Position numbers and translations under genes: made by a program. 64,000 nucleotides of DNA, taken from NCBI GenBank assembly GCA_013398955.1, contig VWPU01010329.1:37333-101332 (forward strand), in the 5' to 3' direction. This document shows, one piece after another, positions 36,842 through 47,960 of this stretch. The notes under the pieces are model-generated. The model saw nothing but the letters and a program-made list of their open reading frames with translations. It ran no database searches and was not told the origin of the DNA. The DNA comes from Callaeas wilsoni (Eukaryota; Chordata; Aves; Passeriformes; Callaeidae). Position 1 is the first letter of the stretch. Each line of letters opens with the position of its first letter.

Positions 36842-39800
36842 CAGAGATGGAAGGACAGCAGCAAGGACTAAACCCGCCTGAAACCTCATTACCCTTTCAA
36901 GGAAGGGTTAAAGTTGCAGCATATGCAGTGGTGCAGCAACACAATTTTAACGTCGCAGCCGTAGACAAACTCCATTCTGTGACCGATCTGTGGCACGAGC
37001 ACCCGCGCAGGGCCAGATCCCGCTGCCTGGGAGCTGCCACTGGAATGGAGCAGTGCTCCAGGCAGAGCCCCAACAGCTGCGCAGCCGCCGGGGAGCCGCT
37101 GCCTGCGCACATCCTCTGCCCCCCGCGCCGCTCCCGGCTGCAGCCCGTCCCGGCCGCAGGAAAAGCACTGCCCCGGCTGCAGAGCCACGCAGAAACCCCA
37201 CGGCCTGAGGTTTGCGCTAAAATATTTACGTGCTTTTGAATTACACAATTTAAACTAAAATTAAAAAAAAAAAAAAGGCACTCACAAGTCAAGTTTTTAC
37301 CCTTTCACAATGCAACTTTGCAATCAAATTGATTGCAGCTTTCAAGCTGGTAGAAGCCCCCTTCCTGAGCAAAGTCCTTTGTATCCACTTTTGCCAAGTA
37401 CCTTTTTTTGCAGCTGATGTATAAACCTTTGAAAGTAAGTTTGAAGGGAGACTGACAACCTTGAAACCTCAAGAGCAGCATGGCATTGACGGGTGCGGTT
37501 CCCTGAGCTGAGTATTATAGATAGATTTTAATTTCATTTTAACAAAATAGCTGTCTCCAGTGGAAGAAGCATCAAGAGCTAAATGAGGACCCGTCTTGAG
37601 CTGAATCACGTTGAACAGACCTCGGCACTGTCATTGATTTTCTGGGAAGAAAAAAAGTGCCTCTGGCTACTAAACCAAATTAGTAGTCACTGATGACCAA
37701 TTATTTTGCCCCACTGTGAACGGGGAGGCGTACTAAAATTCCAGTTTGTCAGACCCAAGGCTCTCTTCTCAAACACCTTTCAACAAGCGTGTACCAAAAA
37801 TCCCTCAGATGGTTCTGACGCCTTCCTGTTTTCGGCAACTTCTCCTTCTCCAAAGTTTTAATGAGCTGCTGCTCTGAGGATGGCCTGCCACAAAGTGAGC
37901 CCTCCCCAGCACGCTGGAGCACTATTTGGCATTGGCACAAATCACAGCTGTCAGGATTTATACACACATACACAAAAAAGTGTCAGCCTAATGTTTGCAA
38001 ATTATAATTACCATTTCTCTTGCATGTCCCTGGTGCCTTCATTTTAGATAAATCCCAGCTCTGAGGTATCAGCTGCAAAGCACTGAAGGCTCATATTGAA
38101 TAGAATAGATTTAACTAGTTTGTAGCTCATTTAAGGCCTACACTGTTTTATTTTAATATTGTTAATACTTTATTATACTTTTTAACACTGTTTTCACAGT
38201 AAAATAGCCTATTAGGAGGCTGCAGCTTCTTTTCCAGGAGATGTCTGGCAGACTAGAATTCCACATTGTATAACCAAGTTAGCAGGTGCTTGTCATTTCA
38301 GTTGAAAATAGGTCTGTACCCTGACTCTTGAAAGTAAATTAGAGAGATTTTATTAAAGAGACAGGAACTGTTTCAGGGATAATAGTTTTGAAAATGTGCA
38401 CAGATAAATTTTAAAATATTTAGGAAATGTCAGCGTTAGAAGTGGCTCCAACTATTTGACTATAAAAGGAAGCAGATGAGTATTTTTTTTTCCCTACAAT
38501 TATAAATAATTTGTTACATCCTATCAGAACTTCTTTCCTTTCTGTGGCAGGGTGCTTGTGCCAAAACAAGGAGATCTGAGTTACTCTGAATGAGATGGGT
38601 TTTAATGTGCAATAAGCATTTCCAGCGGATGCTTCCCCTGCTCTCCCCGCAGCATCCGCAGACAGCAATGGCAAAACCCTCCCTGTTCAGGAGCGACATC
38701 TGGGCAGGGTGACAAAAGGAAAAGGAACACACGAGCCATTGATCCCTGTCCTCAAGTAACACTAAGGCAAAAGGACATTTTCCCAAAGGCCAGCTGCAAG
38801 TAAGAGCTGTCCCACTGCCAAGCAGCACCGCTGTCGGGGCCAAACTCCCCGTCCGCTCTGCTGAGATCAGGCTTTGACCTACAAAGGAAAAGCTGCCTCG
38901 CTGAGATCTCTCCAGCAGCCTTAAAGAGGTGTTCCCTGGTATCCCCTGCTCTTCCCCACTCTCTCAGTGTGTCTCTCAAAGGAGGAAAAGCCAGATGAAG
39001 CCTCACATCCTACAGCCCCACCGGTGGATAACTGAGCACACGAGTCATTCCCACCGATTTGAGAGAGGCAGTTCATGCGTGCATCATTCCAGGCATGATT
39101 CTATACTTTGCTGGATCAGGACTTAAATGCGATTAATCACACGGCAGGGAAGGATCTCTGAAGAGCATCAACCCAAATGTGTCCTTTCAAGCATTTACTT
39201 ACAAGCCAGCTGTGGACTAATCAGTCACCAACTGGCTGGTCCACTGGAGATGGTAAAAGTCACCTCCATAGAGATGTGAAAACATATTCAACTTCCAAAA
39301 AAAAAAAAACCACCAAAACCCAAAAAAGTCAATAATCAAAGACTACACACAAAGGCTCAGTGCTTTCCTGCATCCCTCCCTGCTATTCCTGCACATCAGG
39401 AAAGCTCCTGCCTTGGAGAGCAAAGAAGCAATGCTCACCATGTGCTTGTGTCAGGAATACCAACATTTACACCACACTACAGGACTGGAGACCCACACAG
39501 GTAACACCACACTTGACCACAGGTTTACCACATCTTTTAACCTCTTAAATATTTTGCCCAGCTCTGATCAGCATGAAATACCAAACTGGAAGGGAAGGAG
39601 GGGAAAGAAGAGGGGACAAAGGGTAAATGTCAGTGTCGCCTTTGGCACCGGGTGTCTCCAGATAATGGTCGGGAGCTGCAGAGCTGATTTGTAAGCAAAG
39701 GCTTGAAAAGCCCTGCAGCATGTGATCTATGAAACAGGAGGCCTGCAGAAGGATGTCTCCTCTGATATGAATGTCCCCTTGGGATGTATATTGCTGGGTT

Positions 39801-41298
39801 GCACATCTAGTATCATTAGAAAACACGACCATAGATTAGGCTGTTTTGAAGCATGTGGTGTGCAATAATTAAGTAATAAAAGTCACCACGGGGGTGAAGG
39901 AACAAGAAACAGAAGAGTTACTATTTGCATACATGCTGCTGGCGCCCTCCGTGATCATCAAGGATTCTCCAGGCTGCTAAAAGCTGGCAGCTGTCAATTC
40001 TGGACCCACTCCTGCCATAAACCACGAAGCACCAGCTCACTCTCTGTCACGTGAGCTCTTTGCAGAAACAGGTGGAGCTGGTGGCCCTGAAGCAGCCCAG
40101 CAGTTACCCCAAGTCCCCTGTGTCCTGCAGTTGGTCTGCACAGGCAGGGAAAGCGCTGGCTCTGCTATGGGAGCTGCAGCTGAGGGCTCTGTAGGCTACA
40201 GGTGGGAGCAGAGCTGGGGGTGAGAGCTGCACAGTCATCAGCTGCTGCCAAGATGGGAGAAGTCCTTCCCCAGCAAGGCGTGCAAGGACAAGGACCAATA
40301 AAACTTGAGCTTGAGGTCCTTCATCACCTTCAAGTGTTTGCTTCTGGGGGAAAGGAACAGCAGCAGGACCACAGGAATTACTGATACACTGTCCCTGCCA
40401 CTGCCAGGTCTGCCTCCCGTGGTGGCTGATGAACTGTCCTCCCTTGCAAGGAGCAAGGCTCAACAGTTTCAGGCTGCAGCTTTGCCACAAGCTGGTCAGG
40501 TTAATGCCAGCTCAGAGCAGCTGAACGGGACACTGGCCAACAAGCAACTGCCTATTTACTCTTTTTCTAGAACCAGGGTTGTGGGCAGCTCCTCCCCGCT
40601 GCTGTCTCCTCCTTGCTGCCTGGAATCCTCTTTCAAGGGGCAATTACACCTGCTCTGTGCAGCTGAGGCACCAGACCGGGGCTCAGCCTTTCAGCTCCCC
40701 TTTCTGCTGCAGACGCCTCACCATCTGCATTGGGTCCATTTTTAGCCCTATTCAGACTCTTTAGGACAGCACTTGCTCCTCTTAACCCATCCATCACTGC
40801 ACATTTGCAGCCTTTGGTGCACCACTTCAGAGAGAATTTAATAGCAAAAGCAGTGTTATTCTAGCAAAACACACTTGGCACCCAGTGGGCCTTCCCCTGG
40901 AGGGAATTTGGCCAAGCTGCTCCATTGGCTACCAGCTGGGAAATGCTCTCCTGAAGCTCTAGCAGGGCCCAAAGTTGAGCTGCAGCCTGTGGTGCCCTGT
41001 GGTCCTTCCAGCACACCAGGGCTCAGACAGAGCTGCTGAAACCTGCCCTGTAAAAGGTTGTGCTAAGAGAGAAATTGTTCCAGTTCCGGGGAATGCCCTG
41101 GCACTGGTTACCTCAGGTGTGTGCAGGCTGTGGTGTGTTAACTGCAAATGATTGTGGGTTTGAGGTTTCTTGAGGAGGAGAAGACCTTTCCCAATGTGAG
41201 GCTTTATTCGTGTTCTCACCAGTCATTTTCCAAGAGCAGAGATGTGAACCAGCACGAGGAGGTAAAGGTTATATTGGTGTCTTTTCAATGTTTTCCAG
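36842..41298 (+). other. CFAP77: CFAP77 long intron (exon B to C), 3' part
   Basis: No exon recognised. It starts with an isolated CpG-rich patch (about 36946-37210) and continues through AT-rich blocks at about 37250-37720 and 38030-38480. An A-run follows at 39299-39310. An octamer ATTTGCAT lies at 39923-39930. The intron ends in a TTTTCCAG acceptor at 41298. Overlapping open frames at 36847-37292 arise from the CpG-rich patch and have no protein resemblance. Confidence 0.6.
36946..37210. promoter_or_regulatory. isolated CpG-rich patch inside CFAP77 intron
   Basis: Over about 260 bp, CpG dinucleotides are frequent and GC is high, against AT-rich flanks. Nothing comparable lies nearby within the intron. 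It begins about 100 bp after the LTR-flanking repeat. It could be an orphan CpG island with promoter activity, or a GC-rich relic. There is no TATA box or splice donor that I would trust. Confidence 0.35.
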
Positions 41299-41401
41299 GC
41301 CTTCCACTCCCTTTTTTGACATCATGCAACACAGATACAAGGAGCTGTGGATGGAGCACCAGAGAGCCCGGACTGTAGTCCAGCACGTGGTGAAGAAAAA
41401 G
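41299..41401 (+). CDS. CFAP77: CFAP77 internal coding exon C
   Basis: This 103-bp exon runs from acceptor TTTTCCAG to donor GTGGGA, entering in phase 2 and leaving in phase 0. Joined to exon B it reads SRPSTPFFDIMQHRYKELW, then MEHQRARTVVQHVVKKK. The RPSTP-F-D-QHRY-LW block is a strong CFAP77 match. The following basic, helix-prone stretch fits the family. The 12.5-kb intron before it contains the LTR insertion, but the exon itself is intact. Confidence 0.87.
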
Positions 41402-42570
41402 GTGGGAATACTCCAGCAATGCTTTCCCCGGCTGTGCACAGCACTACTGGGCACAACCCCCCACTGTCCTACCCCACGAGGGATGGATGGGCTTCTCCCA
41501 GCCCTGGGAAGGGCTCTCAGCTGGGAAAACATCCCCCCTGACTATTAAAACACTGATGAAGCCTAACAAAGATGAGCATCCCCCTGCCAGGAGCCCCACA
41601 GGTTGTCCTTTGAACATCAGCTCTGCTCAGGCTACCTGGAACAGTGGCCACAACAAGGGAAGAGGCAACAAATGCTGAAAAGCCAGCCCCAGCCCTGAGC
41701 CTGGCATGGTGTGGTTGATGCCAGCACCCACAGCAGTTGTTGGAGTGTAAGGCTGTGCTGTTAAACACACCAACATTGTAATATCATTTAAAAGCAGCCA
41801 ATGGCTGTTTTATTAGTTAATGGCTCAGAGAAGAGTCGGGCTAATATGGTAATGACCAATTTCAATGGGCTTACTGCCATCACAAACTATGCTTTATAGT
41901 TCAAGTGCAGGAATAGAGTGTCCTTAATTAGCAGCTGTTTTATGAATACACCAGCCTGGGCTGTTGGAAAGTGCATCTCTACTTTATCTATTAATGACTG
42001 ATATTTTTAATCACTAAGTTGCCTCCGTCAAGCTCCCAAAGCCTGCAGCCACCAATTACTGAGTTAAGCAACACAAACCTGTATCCTAGACCACAGAGCA
42101 GACAGATTCCCAGGGTTTCATGCAGTGGCCAGAACATTCACCAGGTACCTGCACTGGCTTGTGCTGGGACTATCAAGCTCTGTGAGCTGCAATTAATCAG
42201 GAGAGCCAGGAAACCCCACCATGGTGGGGTGCTGGAAGTCTTCTTCCCAGTTAGGGATGAGCCATTGCTGTAGCTCAGGGCACCAGTGGGCACCTCCCTG
42301 GGATGCTCTGTAAAGCAGACACTGAGAGCTGACAGCTGCTCATGTGTTTTACTATCAGTATTGGCTGCAGGGACATGGCAAACTCCCCAGCTCAGGCACC
42401 TCTGGGTCCAAAGTGGCTTTTGGCCTCATCCACCCCAGTGTCGCTGCATTGTGTGACACAGAGCTGATGTGCTTGGCTGCGCAGCTGTTTGAGCCCACTC
42501 TTGTCCACCTTTGGCTGCAGACAAGTGAGGGGCAGCTGCCTGAACCCATTTGTGTTCTCTTTGATCGCAG
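41402..42570 (+). other. CFAP77: CFAP77 intron between exons C and D
   Basis: A 1,169-bp phase-0 intron, with donor GTGGGA and acceptor TTTGATCGCAG. An AT-rich block at about 41770-42020 with TTAAT and TAATTA-like words is a candidate non-coding element. No repeat recognised. Confidence 0.8.
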
Positions 42571-42666
42571 AGAGGCGAAGTGCGCGAGAACTGCACCACG
42601 TTCCTGCGCACGCACCCGCTGCCGGTGAAGGAGGAGTCCTTCTGGCATCCACAACGCTTCGAGAAG
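42571..42666 (+). CDS. CFAP77: CFAP77 coding exon D, last one recognised
   Basis: This 96-bp, 32-codon exon enters and leaves in phase 0 and encodes RGEVRENCTTFLRTHPLPVK followed by EESFWHPQRFEK. It begins after acceptor TTTGATCGCAG. High codon GC against AT-rich flanks supports coding status. Its end is ambiguous. A GTATAG donor at 42667 would continue to a further exon, which I could not find. Reading through instead gives one Val codon and a TAG stop at 42670-42672, which would make this the terminal exon. The four recognised exons together encode 172 residues without disruption. Confidence 0.75.
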
Positions 42667-45600
42667 GTATAGACCCCTCCCAACCCATCCTGTCACCAAA
42701 GTCAGCTTTGCTGGGCCTCTGCAAGCACTTGATTGAAATCAGGGACACTTTCTAACCTTGCTCACATGCCCCAATAACATCCTAAGCACACAATGAATGA
42801 GGCTCTTAACGCAGAGCTCCCCGTGACCCAGACCTTAAAATGGTCCCAAGTGTCTTCACCCATCAGCCCCTTTCAAACACCAGGGTGGGATATTTTTTGC
42901 CAGCCATAAGCCCTGAAAGAGAGACAGCAGTTGCCCAGATAATAACTTATTTTTTAACTTGTGTGCTCTTTCACGAGCTTCGTGAGATGAGAAGCATCAT
43001 TTTATATCTCGCTGTCAGTACAGGGGTGGCCTTTGCTCTACAAGTGCCCTACACAAGCGGGACAGTCACACCTGCATTTTGGTACCCTGCCATTTCATCA
43101 GCTCTCACCATAACTAATTCAAACCACACCAGATGTTTCAAGAAGGTTTTCCACTCCAGGATTAGAGCTTTCCAGAAAGCCTGCACTTTTGATACCTCTC
43201 TAAACTACCTGATTGACATTATTCACCCTGAGACAAAGCAAAGGGTCTGGCCAGGTTATAGATGTGTGTGACACTTCCTTTAATTGATCCAAATAAGAGC
43301 CAAGGTGAAGATTCCTTGTTCTAGTGATGGGATCTAAACATCCCCCTGAATTCATCTGTGCAACCTGCTGTGCTCTGGGGTACTTGTTAGAACTCCATTA
43401 GTTCATTTGTGGTGTAAATTATAGGGAAACTTCCAGCGAAGAGCTAGGGGGGATTTTAAGACAGAAGGAGAAAGAGCTGGACCAGTGGAATGGAGACATC
43501 AGAAAGTGAAAGCACTGGAAGCCTGCAGGGAGTCCACATGGCCAAAATCATATTTGGCATTGATAGATACCAGTGCAAGGAGCCTCTCAGCTCTCTGTCC
43601 TGGCCCTTCTTCTGACAGGGTTATTTGTTTTTGCCACGCTGTTGATTTCTAACCATGGTTTAAAACAGCAAAGAAGCCTTGTGACTTCCTGAAGGTAATT
43701 TGCTTGTACAAGTTGGAGAGTTTTGCCCAAGAAATACGTTTTGCACCACCTTGATGTATTCCTCGAACGTCCTGTCTCAGAGTGCCCGATTAGCATATGT
43801 CAGTAATCATTTATCCCCACTGCCTGTCAGCTCGGAGCTGCTGCTGCGGCGATGGCAGCGAGAGAACATGACCGATCGCTGTTAAACAGATTGTGAGAGT
43901 CACACGAGATACTGGGGCAAGCCTCCTCTTTAGAGCTCCTCTCACCCCAGACCTTTCCATCACTGTTCATTTTTCAGCCTGGGTTTTGCTTCGTGCTTTC
44001 CCTTTTGTTTCATCCACGGCTGTGGTTGGGTTCCTGCCCCAGCCACAGCTCTCAAACCTCCAAATCTTTCCTTCTTCTCCTTCTTCTTCTCCCTTTCCTT
44101 TCCTTCTCAGAAGCTGCATCCAGGGAGGAGGAACAGCTCATTTTGCACAGCCTCTGCAGATTTTCCATACTCCTCCTTTCTCACTGCATTACTCTGGAAG
44201 GTTTGCCTTTCCCCAGCAGCACATCTAACAGGCACAGCCCACGTTAGATCAAGGAATTTGTCACTCACTTGACCTTCAGTGCATGGTCTCCTCCATGGAA
44301 AAATAACTCCTCTTGAACATCCCTAAATGTTTACCCAGTTAAAAGCAGTAACAACCTGGAGGAAGTTAAGGGTTCCCAAAGACATCTGGTGGTCTCCAAA
44401 CTGTTCTTTAACTCCCCTTGTGAAGCTGGGTTCTACAGGGGTGATGGAATGGTTTTGAAAGAAACTGGCCTAACCCTTCAGCTAAACCCAGGGACTCCAG
44501 GAGTCAGTGTCAGTCCCTCCTTTACAGAGATGACAACAGACCAAAACACTGCCTCTAGTCCATGTAACACCCTCACCCTACTGTGCAAGAAGAATATGAA
44601 AAGCAACCACAGAAATATCACCTCACAGAAAGCTTGTAGCAGATTCCATCTGCCTATTATTTCCTACCAGGCTTTGGTGACTTTGTCCTGCTCTGACCAG
44701 TGCAGAAGATGCTCATGACTTGGGAAATACTCCAGACCCTGAACAAGAATATTCAGAGACTCCATTTCCCTGACCACAGCCTCACTTTAAACTTTATTTC
44801 CATGTGATCCAAGGCTGGTGTGAGGTGCAGGAGTGTGATATTCTCAAACCCCTCGTCCTTCTGGTCACTCAGTCACCTCATCATCTGGCATAACACCTTT
44901 CAGTCCAGCCTGCTCTGGGTCTGAGGGGAGCAACACAGAGCACCCAGCCACTGAAATAGTTATAATCCAAAACAAGGGCAGCAGGTAGGTGAGATTTTGT
45001 TCCTTTAGGCCCCTTAGAATCATCAGGAAGGATTTTTTTATTCCCACTGTGACCCCTTACAGAGAGCTGCACAAGCTGGGCATGGATATCTCTGCTGGCT
45101 CTTAAACTGGGCTTTCCATTCAGTCCTCAGCACCATGCTAGAGCTTGCCCAAGAAGTGGAAGAGAAGAAAACGAAGGAGCTTTTCCCTCCCCACTAATTG
45201 CATCTGCTCGCTCCCTGCATTGCCAAAGCTGCATGACATTACATAGTCATTCAGTCAGTAAAGTATGGACAAATTGACTATATTTTCATTTGGATTTAGG
45301 TTTCAACCCCACTGCTTTAGAATAATGGGCCACACTATTAAGCTAACCGGGTGATTTACAGGCTCTCCCACACCGGGTGCTCCTGCTCGTCTCGCTCTGC
45401 AGGGCTGACCTGGCTGTGGTCTCCTGGGCCCCCAGCTCACCAAGACAAACGGGTCACAGGGAGCCAGTCCTGTCCTGAGGGGCAGTTCATTAGGGAAAGT
45501 TGCTGCATTGGAGTGGTTTCATTTTTTTTAACTAAATCAAGCAGATGTTAACTCCTTACTCCCCTCAGCAAGATGCTTCTACTGCCCTCCTCTTCCTCAG

Positions 45601-45757
45601 CCACCCCCCCAAAGCAAACAGCCTTTCCCTTGCTTTGCCTGCAGTGACACAATTCCAGGGCTCAGGTTTTGCCAGCATGGCTGGGACTGTGCACCAAAAC
45701 TTAATTTATTTGTAGATGTGGGACTACATTCCCTGGGGACTGCACTTTAAGGACATG
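42667..45757. other. non-coding stretch downstream of CFAP77 exon D
   Basis: No further exon is established. A 143-codon frame at 42840-43271 starts with ATG but has no resemblance to a known family. A constrained-looking AT-rich block lies at about 45195-45360. If CFAP77 continues, its final exon or exons should lie here or further right. Confidence 0.5.
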
Positions 45758-46120
45758 GTTTGGGTTGGAGATGGACCTTGCAGATCATCTCATTCCAAAC
45801 CCCCTGCCATGAGCAGGGACATCTTCCACTGGCCCAGCTAGCTCAGAGCTCCATCCAGCCTGGCCTGGAACACTTCCAGGGATGGGGCAGCCACAGCTCC
45901 TGTGGACAACCTGTATCAATGCCTCACCACTCTCACTGGAAAGAATTTTTCTAATATCTAATCTAAACCTACTCTCCTTCAATTTGAACCCACTCTCCCT
46001 TGTCCTGTCACTCCAGGCTCTTATAGTCTTGCCCCGTCTTTCCTGTAAATTCTCTTCAGGTCACCCCAAAGCCTTCTTTTCTCCAGACTGAACAATCCCA
46101 ATTCTCTCAGCCTCCTGTCC
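45758..46120 (-). mobile_element. CR1 LINE fragment (3' end)
   Basis: The segment follows the reverse complement of the avian CR1 3' region in order. It shows a 'gttggagatggacc' tail core, 'gatcatct...ccaa', 'ccagggatggggcagccac', 'caacctgt', 'cccttgtcctgtcac' and 'ccttcttttctccagactgaaca'. The far 3' tail repeats have decayed, and the copy is truncated at its 5' side (right edge). It covers the end of ORF2 and the 3' UTR region only, so it is inactive. Confidence 0.88.
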
Positions 46121-47734
46121 CCCATGTTCAGTGGATGGGTCCTGTCCCTGTATCATTCCTCACCTGCTGGCTCAGGCAGAACCGTGTCAGTCAAACTCTG
46201 GAAGGGACATTGCTGCCCAAATGCAGCATCCCCAGCTGTGCCAGGCCGGGGCGAGGCTCCAGCCACCTCCATCTGAATGTTTGATAGTCGCTATCCAAAC
46301 CAGTAAGTCAATGTCAGCCACCTCCAATATATTTCCAGGGCTCTATCAAGTCAAGAAGGATTCAGGTAGCAACAAAGCAGCAACACAGGACAGAATTCAC
46401 CAATGTGTCAAAACAGCTCCGTGCACCTCCTGTCACTGACACACACCAGGGCTCTTCCTTTGCTCATTAGAGGATCCCAGCTCACAGAGACACTGAGGTG
46501 GCTTGTTTACTTGACCAAGCAAGGGGAAGGAAAGAAAATGCAGCAACTTTGGACAAGACTTTTGTCACCGGCGCTGCCTCCCCGAGCAGATGAAACGCGC
46601 GGCGCGCGATGCGCGATATGAATAAGCGATAAGCAATTGACGAGCAAGTGTTCGGGTACCTTGGCAAAAGACTTAATTTGCAACCTGGCACAAAATCAAA
46701 GGCTCTGTCAACGGCTGAGCGGCTCTCCCGCGTATGCCTTGCATTACCTGGGAAAGCTCTGTCAGGTAAATTTCCACTGAAAGTAATTAGAGGAATCCCC
46801 ACTGTATAAACTTTGCAGCAAAATTCTGGGCTCTGGAATTTGATTCTCACCAGGGATCCGATATCTGCTCACAGCCTCATCCTTCGTCAGAATTAACAGT
46901 TGAGGTTTAACACGTACATACAAAAATGTTCCGCATTTTTTTTTAATGCCTTACCTCTATTTTTGTCTACAGAGCTGAACTGACAAGCACAGCTCATGTA
47001 ATCTTGCAGCTGTTGTCTTGTCAGAAAAGCCACAGATTCTGCTGAAATAACCTGGGCTTGATACACACAGCACACAGTGGGCTGGCTGTTCAGGTGCAGC
47101 ATTGGTCCACCTGGGTTTAAGGGCAGAAAAACTTCTGGGACTTGGAGTGTTATAAAACTCTTCTCCTGGGACCTAAATAGTGCTTAAAGAATAAAGCGAT
47201 GAGTTCAAGAGCTTCCTGTCACAACGGTACCAGATCAATCCTCCCTTCAGCTGGGATTTGGGCTGACCAAAAAGAATTAAAATCAGTGTCAGCTGATGGT
47301 TGTTCAACAGCCCAAGTGACACGAGCTGGTGGCTCCCAGCCCTGCAGTGACAATCCCAAGCAGCATCGCTGGCCTGCGGCAGGCACAGTGCAAACAGAGA
47401 CCACGACACCCTGCAGGGTTCCAAACAGGCAGCACAGACCCAGCTGCCCTGGGCATGGTCCCTGCCCATCTCCTCTGGGACCACAGCAGAGATGTCACCT
47501 GCCACACCGCAGCCATTCCATGGCTAACTGCAGGCTCTGGGCCCCCGGCACCATCACTGCATTTCCTTGCAGATTCTGGAGGTTTTCTTGTTTTGCCTCA
47601 CAGCCAAATCTGCCAGCAATACAATTGCTCAAATCACAGCAAAGCGTTTTCATGATCCAGGTTTTCCCACTAGCCCTTGTGCCCTGGACACTCAACCTCT
47701 CATCCCACCCTGGTGCTGCTCTCTGACATGGAAT
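46121..47734. other. non-coding stretch between two CR1 fragments
   Basis: No gene recognised. A conspicuous CpG cluster at 46592-46618 (GCGCGGCGCGCGATGCGCG) sits in otherwise ordinary DNA and leads into a constrained-looking stretch to about 46860. This is a candidate regulatory element. The rest holds only short chance frames. Confidence 0.5.
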
Positions 47735-47960
47735 ATTTTGGCTTGGGACCTTTAAGGGCCATCTAGTCCAGCCCCCTTGCCGTGAGCACGGTCATCCTCA
47801 ACCAGATCATGTTTCACAGAGCCCATCCAACCTGACCTTGAATATTTCCAGGGATCGAGCATCCACCACCTCTCTGGGCAACCTGTGCCAGTATTTCAGC
47901 ATCCTCAGTGTAAGAAAACCTTCTTACATCTTATCTCACTTGACCCTCTCTCAGTAAAAA
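47735..47960 (-). mobile_element. CR1 LINE fragment (3' end)
   Basis: Recognisable CR1 reverse-complement landmarks are 'gccatctagtccagccccc', 'ccttgaatatttccagggat', 'ccaccacctctctgggcaac' and 'ctgtgccagtatttcagcatcctcagtg'. It is a shorter and separate insertion from the one at 45758, in the same orientation, and is truncated and inactive. Confidence 0.85.

Noticed and set aside
36889..37292. Three overlapping minus-strand frames and two plus-strand frames in the CpG-rich patch
   Set aside because: They reflect the GC content of the patch. No homology or exon structure is visible.
42840..43271. 143-codon frame just after CFAP77 exon D, considered as a last exon
   Set aside because: It starts with its own ATG, lacks an acceptor in phase 0 and has no resemblance to CFAP77.
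45124..45197. Possible small terminal exon ending in a 20-residue Glu/Lys-rich peptide (ATG 45135, TAA 45197)
   Set aside because: Both possible acceptors (exon start 45124 or 45131) would need phase 1 or 2 input, but CFAP77 exon D leaves in phase 0. The peptide looks helical but is too short to stand alone.
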